Source of the DNA: Frankiaceae bacterium
Lineage (GTDB): Bacteria; Actinomycetota; Actinomycetes; Frankiales; Frankiaceae
Assembly: GCA_030840885.1 (NCBI GenBank)
Contig: JAVEDQ010000129.1
Span: forward strand, 1-8,676
Direction of reading: 5' to 3'
DNA: 8,676 nt
Program-made: the position numbers and the translations under genes
Shown here: positions 1 to 5,532 of the stretch, in pieces
How the letters are laid out: each line of letters starts with the position of its first letter
Numbering within the stretch: the stretch's first letter is position 1
The notes under the pieces: model-generated
Seen by the model: only the letters and a program-made list of their open reading frames with translations
What the model was told of the DNA's origin: nothing
Database searches by the model: none

Positions 1-1
1 G

Positions 2-1027
2 GTGATCATCTACACCTCGGGGACCACCGGCAAGCCGAAGGGGGCCGAACTCACCCACTTCACGCTGTACATGAACTGCGACATCCCGGGCCGCCTGTTC
101 GACATGCAGGACAACGACGTGAGCGTCGCCGTGCTGCCGTTGTTCCACGTCTTCGGCCTGTCCAGCGTCATGAATGTCGCGGTCCGGTTCGGCGGGACCA
201 TGTCGCTCATCCCCCGCTTCGACGCCAAGACCGTGCTCGAGACGATCCAGCGGGACAAGGCGACCATCTTCGAGGGCGTGCCGACCATGTTCGTCGCGCT
301 GCTGCACCACCCCGACGTCGACTCCTACGACGTGTCCACGCTTCGCATGGCCGTCAGCGGCGGTGCCCCCATCCCGGCCGAGGTCATGGACGGCTTCGAG
401 AAGAAGTTCGGCGTCGTCATCCTCGAGGGCTACGGGCTCTCCGAGACCGCCTCGACCACCACCTTCAACGTCAGCGAGTCCGAGCGGAAGGCCTACAGCG
501 TCGGCAAGCCGATCTGGGGGACCGAGACGCAGATCTGGAGCGAGGACGGCCAGCTCCTGCCGCGCGGCAAGGACAACGTGGGCGAGCTGGTCACCCGCGG
601 GGTGCACGTCATGAAGGGCTACCTGAACCGGCCCGAGGCCACGGCCGAGGCCTTCGCCGGCGGCTGGTTCCACACCGGCGACCTCGGCTACCAGGACGAG
701 GACGGCTTCTTCTTCATCGTCGACCGCAAGAAGGAACTCATCATCCGCGGCGGCTACAACGTCTACCCCCGCGAGATCGAAGAGGTGCTCTACGCGCACC
801 CCTCCGTCAGCGAGGCCGCCGTCATCGGTGTCCACGACGACCGGCTGGGCGAGGAGGTCCGCGCCGTCGTCGTGCTGAAGCAGGGCGAGACGCTGAGCGA
901 GGACGACGTGATCGCCTACTGCAAGGAGCAGCTGGCGGCCTACAAGTACCCGCGCTCGGTCGAGTTCCGCGACGAGTTGCCGAAGAACGCGACCGGCAAG
1001 ATTTTGAAGAAGGAGCTCAAGGCCTGA
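2..1027 (+). CDS. Acyl-CoA synthetase (AMP-dependent ligase), 5' truncated by window edge
   Basis: Member of the ANL adenylating superfamily, likely a fatty-acyl- or aryl-CoA ligase. Such enzymes activate a carboxylic acid with ATP to an acyl-adenylate and transfer it to CoA in the cytoplasm. The visible 341 residues open directly in the A3 P-loop (YTSGTTGKPKG, residues 4-14), which normally lies about 150-190 residues into the protein, so the N-terminal part lies outside the window and the first GTG is not a real start. Further core motifs are in order: EGYGLSETA (142-150), HTGD (224-227), DRKKELIIRGGYNVYP from 241, and PKNATGK (327-333), where K333 is the expected catalytic lysine of the mobile C-terminal domain. 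The frame is intact to a TGA stop. Substrate chain length cannot be read from the motifs; names such as long-chain fatty-acid-CoA ligase are possible but unproven. Confidence 0.93.
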   Translation: MIIYTSGTTGKPKGAELTHFTLYMNCDIPGRLFDMQDNDVSVAVLPLFHVFGLSSVMNVAVRFGGTMSLIPRFDAKTVLETIQRDKATIFEGVPTMFVALLHHPDVDSYDVSTLRMAVSGGAPIPAEVMDGFEKKFGVVILEGYGLSETASTTTFNVSESERKAYSVGKPIWGTETQIWSEDGQLLPRGKDNVGELVTRGVHVMKGYLNRPEATAEAFAGGWFHTGDLGYQDEDGFFFIVDRKKELIIRGGYNVYPREIEEVLYAHPSVSEAAVIGVHDDRLGEEVRAVVVLKQGETLSEDDVIAYCKEQLAAYKYPRSVEFRDELPKNATGKILKKELKA

Positions 1028-1028
1028 G

Positions 1029-1505
1029 CTACCGGCGCGGCGGCGACTTCATATCCGACGGAGTCGCCGCACCGCGCCGCTCGGCCAGCGCGGCGAAGCG
1101 GGCGAGGCTCTCGACGTTGCGCCGCGCGATGAGCGCGTCGAACACGGGGTTGTGCGTGGCCGCACCGATGCCGGTGACCGGGTACTCGGTGAGATGGATC
1201 CGGCAGGCGTCACCGCGCACGGGCTCGATGTCGATCTCGATGCGGGCCTGCCCCGCCGGCCACGCCCGCGCCTGCAGGACCAGCCGATTCGGCGGGTCGC
1301 TCTCGAGCACCTCGGTGCGGTCGCGCACCATCACGGGCCAGGCGCCGAACGCATGGTGGATCGACGTCCCCACGGCCGGCCACTCGTCCTCGACGTCGCG
1401 GATGTGGGACGCACCCACCACCCACAGCCCGTAGAGCCAGCCGTCGGCGAGCACGGCGAAGGCCTGCTCGGGTGGTACCGGAAGATCGCGCGTGACCACA
1501 GCCAT
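1029..1505 (-). CDS. SRPBCC (START/Bet v1-fold) family protein
   Basis: A 158-residue protein resembling the polyketide cyclase/dehydrase-type SRPBCC family, small helix-grip proteins that bind hydrophobic ligands in a central cavity. The N-terminus (VVTRDLPVPPEQAFAVLADG) has the usual first strand followed by the 'p..vfavl.dg..y..Wv' helix. A middle block, WPAVGTSIHHAFG, matches the family's 'vGt.ihh..g.wP' pattern. The C-terminal helix (DALIARRNVESLARFAALAE) is also typical. I chose the ATG at 1503-1505 because a purine-rich GGGGAAG lies 8 nt upstream; a GTG 36 bases further upstream is in frame but gives a weaker match to the family start. The last codons are shared with a hairpin, and the stop lies one base from the stop of the convergent ligase. 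Ligand and role are unknown. Confidence 0.8.
   Translation of the reverse strand: MAVVTRDLPVPPEQAFAVLADGWLYGLWVVGASHIRDVEDEWPAVGTSIHHAFGAWPVMVRDRTEVLESDPPNRLVLQARAWPAGQARIEIDIEPVRGDACRIHLTEYPVTGIGAATHNPVFDALIARRNVESLARFAALAERRGAATPSDMKSPPRR
1033..1079. terminator. Hairpin inside the 3' end of the SRPBCC gene, likely bidirectional terminator
   Basis: Positions 1040-1048 (GCGGCGACT) pair perfectly with 1062-1070 (AGTCGCCGC). After a 2-nt bulge (1071-1072), 1033-1039 pair with 1073-1079, giving about 16 GC-rich base pairs around a 13-nt loop. The stem begins 6 bases after the ligase stop and ends just before the SRPBCC stop codon, so it could end both convergent transcripts. There is no U-tract, which is common for actinobacterial terminators. 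GC-rich DNA forms stems readily, so the functional call is an inference from position and stem length. Confidence 0.5.
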
Positions 1506-1513
1506 GTCTGGCG

Positions 1514-1520
1514 CTTCCCC
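1514..1520 (-). promoter_or_regulatory. Ribosome binding site deciding the SRPBCC start
   Basis: On the minus strand this reads GGGGAAG, with 8 nt before the ATG at 1505. It favours this ATG over the in-frame upstream GTG at 1541. The match to the anti-Shine-Dalgarno sequence is only partial. Confidence 0.45.
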
Positions 1521-1582
1521 GGCATGGACAAGGACAATCACGTCCGCTCCCTGAGCTAGTGGCCAACGGGTAGACAGGCGAC

Positions 1583-2548
1583 ATGCAACGAGTCGGGTTG
1601 GTCCTGGGAGCAGGCGGCATCGTCGGGCAGGCCTGGCACGCCGGGGTGCTGCAGGCGCTCAGCGAGCAGGGCTTCGACCCGGCCGCGAGCGAGGTGATCG
1701 TCGGGACGTCAGCCGGCTCCCTGGTGGGCGGGATGTTGCGACGCGGCGTCTCCGTTCGTGAACTCGGCGACGGCAGCTACCGACGCGGGCAGGTCGGGGG
1801 CCGCCTCGGCCGACCGAATGGGGCAGGCCTCGCCGCCACGGCCGAGCGTGCCGTTCAGGCCGCGGCCCGCACCTCGGGCCGCCCGCGGCTCGGCGGTCGG
1901 ATCGCCGGCATGGTGCCGCGCGGCCGGGTCAGCCCCGGCGGCATCGTCCGGCTCGTCCAGCTGGTCGGAGGCGACGAATGGCCCGACGAGACCACCTGGA
2001 TCTGCGCCGTCCGCCGCCGTACCGGCGTCCGGGTCGTGTTCGGCAGCGCCGGTGCTCCGCCGGCGCCGTTCTCGAAGGCGATCGCTGCCTCCTGCGCCAT
2101 CCCCGGCTACTTCGAGCCGGTGCGCATCCCCACCGCCCCTGCTGACGCGAGACAGGCCGGCCGCCGGCAGCAGGACGACCGGCCGCAGGACGATTACGTC
2201 GACGGTGGGGCGCACTCGCCCACCAACCTCGACCTGCTCGCCGACGCCGGGCTCGACGCCGTCCTCGCGCTGAGTCCGATGTCGTTCTCCGGGGTGCCCT
2301 CGGCCCGGCTCGACCTCGGCGCCCGCGCCCTGTTCCGCGGGACCCTGGCGCGCGAGGCGCTGGCGGTCCGCCGCCGCGGCACGCCCGTCCTGACCATCGC
2401 CCCCGGCGCGAGCGAATTGCGCGTGATGGGGCTCAACGCGATGAGCCCGGCGCGCTGGGCCGACGTGGTCGAGATCGCGGCGAGAGCGGCCCGCCGCCGC
2501 CTGCAGGGGCCGGAGGCGTCCTCCGTGCTCACCCGCGCGCTCGCCTGA
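1583..2548 (+). CDS. Patatin-like phospholipase family protein
   Basis: A 321-residue protein of the patatin-like family, serine lipid acyl hydrolases using a Ser-Asp dyad. The N-terminus LVLGAGGIVGQAWHAGVL (6-23) holds the glycine-rich oxyanion loop (GAGGIVG, 9-15). GTSAG (41-45) is the GxSxG nucleophile elbow with Ser43. VDGG (206-209) supplies the likely catalytic Asp207. All three hallmarks are present and correctly spaced, so the enzyme is probably active. No signal peptide or membrane segment is seen, suggesting a cytoplasmic or peripheral protein. Just before the Asp motif, about residues 183-204 are a polar stretch rich in Gln, Asp and Arg that looks like a loop insertion. The ATG at 1583 has only a short AGG upstream. 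The gene is divergent from the SRPBCC gene, with 77 bp between them. The substrate is not deducible. Confidence 0.9.
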   Translation: MQRVGLVLGAGGIVGQAWHAGVLQALSEQGFDPAASEVIVGTSAGSLVGGMLRRGVSVRELGDGSYRRGQVGGRLGRPNGAGLAATAERAVQAAARTSGRPRLGGRIAGMVPRGRVSPGGIVRLVQLVGGDEWPDETTWICAVRRRTGVRVVFGSAGAPPAPFSKAIAASCAIPGYFEPVRIPTAPADARQAGRRQQDDRPQDDYVDGGAHSPTNLDLLADAGLDAVLALSPMSFSGVPSARLDLGARALFRGTLAREALAVRRRGTPVLTIAPGASELRVMGLNAMSPARWADVVEIAARAARRRLQGPEASSVLTRALA

Positions 2549-2676
2549 GCGCCCCACCCCTCAACCCCACTCCCCTAACCCCACCCCACCCCACACCCCC
2601 GGGCGGTGGAGATCTTGGGCCCGAACCTGCTGGTGAGCGCGTCAAGATCCGTACGGCTCGGGGTAGATGAGGCGGG
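2549..2676. other. Convergent intergenic gap between patatin and SDR genes
   Basis: No gene fits in this 128-bp gap. The left half is a striking array of C-runs, listed separately. The right half has a 7-bp inverted repeat, GATCTTG (2611-2617) and CAAGATC (2643-2649), separated by 25 bases, which could form a weak stem. Its role, if any, is unknown. Confidence 0.6.
2552..2600 (-). repeat. G-quadruplex motif (minus strand) / C-rich i-motif tract (plus strand)
   Basis: Eight runs of four or five C occur in 49 bases: 2552-2555, 2557-2560, 2565-2568, 2572-2575, 2579-2582, 2584-2587, 2589-2592 and 2596-2600. They are separated by 1-4 bases. The minus strand therefore has eight G4-or-longer runs with short loops, far above the four runs needed for an intramolecular quadruplex. 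It starts 3 bases after the patatin stop. It is directly visible in sequence; folding and function are inference. Confidence 0.75.
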
Positions 2677-3444
2677 TCAGCGGGGGTGCAGACCCCCGTC
2701 GAGCAGCACGACCTGGTTCGTCAGGTAGCCGTTGGACAGGACCGCGACGGCGAGGTCGGCGACCTCGTGCGGCAGCCCGAGCCGGCCCACCGGGATGGGC
2801 AGCGGCATCCCGCCCTCCGGCGCCTGCGGCAGCATCCCCGTCTGCTCGATCAGCGCCGGCGCGATGCCGTTGACGGTGACGCCGTCGCCGGCCAGCCGGC
2901 CCGCGAAGTAATGGACCAACCCGTTGAGCCCGGCCTTCGAGGCGGCGTAGTGCGGGCCGACGACACCACCGGTGTATGCGGCCACCGACGACAGGGCGAG
3001 GATGCGGCCGAAGCCGCGCTCCACCATGCCGGGCGCCACGGCCTGCGCCAGCAGGAACGGCGCCCGCAGGTTGACCGCCAGCGTGGCGTCCCAGAGCGCG
3101 ACGTCGACCTCCTGCCACACCCGCTGCTCCCCGGCCCCGGCGTTGGCGACGAGGATGTCGACCGGGCCCAGCAGGCGCTCGGTCTCGGCCACGAGATGCC
3201 CCGGCGTCGCCGCGTCGGCGAGGTCGCCCTGTAGGACGGCGACGCGGCGGCCGAGCCGGCGGACCTCCTCGCCGACGCCGTGCGCCGGGTCCGGGGAGCG
3301 CGAGAAGGTGAGCGCCAGGTCGACGCCGGCTTCCGCGAGCGCCAGCGCGACCGCTCTGCCGATGCCCCCTGAAGCGCCGGTGAGCAGCGCGACCCGACCA
3401 GCCAGTGCCGTCCGGGGAGACCCCGACCCCCTAGGCGCGCTCAC
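2677..3444 (-). CDS. SDR family NAD(P)-dependent oxidoreductase (FabG-like)
   Basis: A 255-residue classical short-chain dehydrogenase/reductase that should interconvert a carbonyl and an alcohol with NAD(P)(H). The Rossmann motif TGASGGIG is at 22-29. Next come D74 (adenine pocket), NAG at 101-103 and N125. The catalytic Ser153 is followed by YAASK with Tyr166 and Lys170, at the usual 13- and 4-residue spacing. The C-terminus ends VVLLDGGLHPR, as in FabG-like enzymes. Arg49 after the second strand hints at NADP(H), which is an inference. The start is the GTG at 3442-3444, which overlaps the TGA of the upstream aldo/keto reductase as GTGA. No good ribosome site lies before it, so translational coupling is likely. 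It is the last gene of a three-gene minus-strand operon. The substrate is unknown. Confidence 0.92.
   Translation of the reverse strand: MSAPRGSGSPRTALAGRVALLTGASGGIGRAVALALAEAGVDLALTFSRSPDPAHGVGEEVRRLGRRVAVLQGDLADAATPGHLVAETERLLGPVDILVANAGAGEQRVWQEVDVALWDATLAVNLRAPFLLAQAVAPGMVERGFGRILALSSVAAYTGGVVGPHYAASKAGLNGLVHYFAGRLAGDGVTVNGIAPALIEQTGMLPQAPEGGMPLPIPVGRLGLPHEVADLAVAVLSNGYLTNQVVLLDGGLHPR
2681..2698. terminator. GC-rich hairpin in the last codons of the SDR gene
   Basis: CGGGGGT (2681-2687) pairs perfectly with ACCCCCG (2692-2698) around the 4-nt loop GCAG. The stem lies within the final SDR codons, immediately before its stop codon on the minus strand. It could end the PPOX-AKR-SDR transcript and also stop read-through from the patatin side. 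There is no U-tract and the stem is only 7 bp. The arms also encode the conserved DGG end of the SDR, so they may be coincidental. Confidence 0.35.
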
Positions 3445-4397
3445 GGGCGTCGGCTCGGGACGATCTCGTCCAGCGCGGCCAGGTCGTCAGGCGTCGGCTG
3501 CCACGTCCCGGCGGCGACATTGGCGCGGATCTGGTCCACCGACGTCGCACCCGCGATCACCGAGCTGACGGCCGGCTGCGCGGCGAGGCCACCGATCGCG
3601 AGGTGCAGCATCGTCACCGACCGCTCGTCGGCGAAGGCCTGCAGCTTCTCGAGAACGTCGAAGCGCTCGTCGGTGAGGGCCCCGGTCATGTTCCAGGCAG
3701 CGAGCCGGGTGTTCTCGGGAACGTCGGCGCCGCGCCTGTACTTGCCCGAGAGCAGGCCACTCGCCAACGGGAAGTAGGGCAGCAGCCCGACCCCGAACCG
3801 TTCGCACGCCGGAACGAGCTCGGCCTCGGCGTCGCGCTCCAACAGGCTGTACTCGTTCTGCGCGCTGATGAAGCGCGGGAGCCTGGAGGTGCGGGCGGTC
3901 CAGTCGGCGTCGGCCACCTGCCATCCGGTGAAGTTGGAGCTGCCGATGTAGCGGACCTTGCCCTCGTCGACGAGTTCGCCGAGCGCTGCCAACGTCTCCT
4001 CGATCGGAGTCAACGGGTCCGGCCGGTGCAGCTGGTAGAGGTCGATGTGGTCGGTGCGCAGCCGCTGCAGCGACCGTTCGACCGCGCGACGGATGTAGCG
4101 CCGGCCGCCGCGGGCTCCGCGGTCGGGGCCGAGGGCGCCCTTGAGGTGCGAGCCGAACTTGGTGGCGAGCACGACGTCGTCGCGACGGCTGCCGAGCACC
4201 TCGCCGAGGATCTCCTCGGAGTCGGCGTAGCTGTCGGAGGTGTCGAACAGCGTGATGCCGGCCTCGAGCGCGGCCTCGATGACCGGACGGCTCTCGTCGA
4301 GCCCGAGGCGCATGCCGAAGTTGTTGCAGCCGAGCCCGACCGCGGACACGGCCAGACCGCTGGTGCCGAGACGGCGGGTCTGGGGAGATTCGCTCAT
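3441..4397 (-). CDS. Aldo/keto reductase
   Basis: A 318-residue (alpha/beta)8-barrel aldo/keto reductase, an NADPH-dependent oxidoreductase for aldehydes and ketones. The full catalytic tetrad can be placed: Asp52 and Tyr57 in FDTSDSYADSEEILG, Lys80 in LATKFG, and His124 in DLYQLHRPDP. The N-terminus (RRLGTSGLAVSAVGLGCNNFG) and the VRYIGSSNFTGWQ segment (138-150) are classic. The cofactor region near SSVIAGATSVDQIRAN is present too. The start at 4397 is supported by GGAAGGA 7 nt upstream and by the family's normal beginning. The reading frame continues upstream for 77 more codons, but those are low-complexity and overlap the preceding gene. It sits between the PPOX gene (44-bp gap) and the SDR gene (4-base overlap). 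The substrate is unknown. Confidence 0.93.
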   Translation of the reverse strand: MSESPQTRRLGTSGLAVSAVGLGCNNFGMRLGLDESRPVIEAALEAGITLFDTSDSYADSEEILGEVLGSRRDDVVLATKFGSHLKGALGPDRGARGGRRYIRRAVERSLQRLRTDHIDLYQLHRPDPLTPIEETLAALGELVDEGKVRYIGSSNFTGWQVADADWTARTSRLPRFISAQNEYSLLERDAEAELVPACERFGVGLLPYFPLASGLLSGKYRRGADVPENTRLAAWNMTGALTDERFDVLEKLQAFADERSVTMLHLAIGGLAAQPAVSSVIAGATSVDQIRANVAAGTWQPTPDDLAALDEIVPSRRP

Positions 4398-4404
4398 GTC
4401 CGGA

Positions 4405-4411
4405 TCCTTCC
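4405..4411 (-). promoter_or_regulatory. Ribosome binding site of the aldo/keto reductase
   Basis: The minus strand reads GGAAGGA, followed by 7 nt and the ATG at 4397. It is the clearest Shine-Dalgarno site in the minus-strand operon and rejects the in-frame upstream start at 4628. Confidence 0.7.
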
Positions 4412-4441
4412 GAAGGCACTCACGGCAAAACCCGTGCGCCG

Positions 4442-4882
4442 TCAGCCCTGAACCGGCTGGTCCGCCGCCTCCCACCAGCCCCATGCCGTGACGTCGACGA
4501 CCACCACGGGCCCGGCCGGTGGCGCGAGCCCGTGCTGGACGTACTTCGTCGCCAGCCCCGCCAGGGCGACCCGGAACGTCGGGCCGCCCTCGAGCACGCG
4601 TGCCTCGCCGTGGGCACGGACCCACCACCGCTGCGACCAGTCGTCGGCGTAGTGGTCGACCAACACGCTCACCAACGGGTTCGCCACGAGCTGCTGCAGC
4701 TGCCGCAGCCCGGCCGCCGACCCGGGCTCGTCGTCGAGGACGAAGGTGATGGCGTCGCCGTCGGGACCGCTGCCCAGCGCGAACGTCACCGGCAGGAGCT
4801 GAGGCTGGCGCCGCGGCCCGACACTGGCGAGTCGCGCGACGCGCTCGGCGGCGAACCGTGCCCGTGCGTCGTTCTGGTCCAT
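4442..4882 (-). CDS. PPOX-class F420-dependent protein (TIGR03668-like)
   Basis: A 146-residue split-barrel flavin/deazaflavin-binding protein of the pyridoxamine 5'-phosphate oxidase-like superfamily. It resembles the actinobacterial subfamily described as F420-dependent (Rv0121c type). Seen in sequence: ARARFAAERVARLASVG at the N-terminus, LLPVTFAL (29-36), the characteristic LVDHYADDWSQRWWVRAHGEARVL block (74-97), and PPAGPVVVVDVTAWGWWE near the end. Cofactor and reaction are assigned from family resemblance only; F420H2-linked reduction is the likely chemistry. The start is the ATG at 4880-4882, with AGGAAA 9 nt upstream. The reading frame stays open much further upstream, but that part runs antisense into the VOC gene and does not look like protein. 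It is the first gene of the PPOX-AKR-SDR operon. Confidence 0.85.
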   Translation of the reverse strand: MDQNDARARFAAERVARLASVGPRRQPQLLPVTFALGSGPDGDAITFVLDDEPGSAAGLRQLQQLVANPLVSVLVDHYADDWSQRWWVRAHGEARVLEGGPTFRVALAGLATKYVQHGLAPPAGPVVVVDVTAWGWWEAADQPVQG

Positions 4883-5042
4883 GCAGGTCCGTTTCCTGTC
4901 GACGCGACGGTTCGCATGCCGATTCTGCGTGGCGTCGCTGCGGCGTGCCCGATACTCAGCGCGAGTCCACCGATGAGTTCCGCCGGTGGCGCCGGTCTGA
5001 CCGGATGTACGCCCCGCCCACCCCCATGACTGGAGACCTTTC
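4883..5042. promoter_or_regulatory. Divergent promoter region with palindromes (PPOX operon / VOC-ECH operon)
   Basis: These 160 bp separate two divergent transcription units and must hold both promoters. No confident -35/-10 pair stands out. Two inverted repeats do: CCGGTC-T-GACCGG (4992-5004, perfect) and CCACCG (4967-4972) with CGGTGG (4984-4989). They lie about 40-75 bp before the VOC start and could be operators for a shared regulator, which is inference. GGAGA at 5032-5036 is the VOC ribosome site, 6 nt before its ATG. Confidence 0.4.
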
Positions 5043-5513
5043 ATGACCGCTCCCGCACACCCCGGCCGCATGCTTTTCGTCAACATGCCCGTAGCCGACG
5101 TCGAGCGCAGCAAGGCGTTCTTCGCCGCCCTCGGGTTCAGCTTCAACCCGCTGTTCGCCGACGAGACCTCCGCCTGCATGCTGGTCGGCGAGCAGGCCTC
5201 CGTCATGCTGCTCAACCGCGAGAAGTTCGCGATGTTCTCGAAGCTGCCGGTCGGCGATCCGACGACGCACGCGCTGGCGCTGTTCTGCTTCAGCGTGTCG
5301 TCCCGCGACGAGGTGGACGCGGTCAGCGCCGCGGCGCTCGCAGCCGGCGGCACCGAGGTGGATGACGCCGAGGACTACGGCTTCATGTACTCACGCAGCT
5401 TCTTCGACCTCGACGGCCACGGCTGGCAGGTCATGTGGATGGACCCGGCGGCGGTGGAGCAGGGCCCCGAGGCCTTCGCGGCTTCGCAGCAGGCCGTCGA
5501 CATGCCGGCCTGA
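5043..5513 (+). CDS. VOC family protein (glyoxalase/bleomycin-resistance fold)
   Basis: A 156-residue protein with two beta-alpha-beta-beta-beta modules of the vicinal oxygen chelate superfamily, whose members include glyoxalase I, extradiol dioxygenases and drug-binding proteins. The first module begins MLFVNMPVADVERSKAFFAALGF (10-32). The second ends FFDLDGHGWQVMWMDP (120-135). Where many metal-using relatives have Glu in the 'DGH.wEv.wmd' strand, this protein has Gln129. A metal-dependent lyase or dioxygenase role is therefore uncertain, though Gln can also ligate metal in some members. The ATG at 5043 has GGAGA 6 nt upstream. It is followed after 19 bp by the enoyl-CoA hydratase-family gene on the same strand, so the two are probably co-transcribed. 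The substrate is unknown. Confidence 0.88.
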   Translation: MTAPAHPGRMLFVNMPVADVERSKAFFAALGFSFNPLFADETSACMLVGEQASVMLLNREKFAMFSKLPVGDPTTHALALFCFSVSSRDEVDAVSAAALAAGGTEVDDAEDYGFMYSRSFFDLDGHGWQVMWMDPAAVEQGPEAFAASQQAVDMPA

Positions 5514-5532
5514 CCCCTGATCGAGGCCTGCC

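Noticed and set aside
1709..2557. A 282-codon minus-strand open frame opposite the patatin gene
   Set aside because: The plus strand carries all patatin motifs; the opposite frame is Arg/Gly/Asp-rich with no recognisable domain.
4398..4628. 77-residue N-terminal extension of the aldo/keto reductase
   Set aside because: The added segment is low-complexity and overlaps the PPOX gene; the ATG at 4397 has a strong ribosome site and gives the usual family start.
4883..5353. N-terminal extension of the PPOX protein to an in-frame start near 5353
   Set aside because: It would run antisense through the well-supported VOC gene, and the added residues do not resemble the family; ATG 4882 has a ribosome site.
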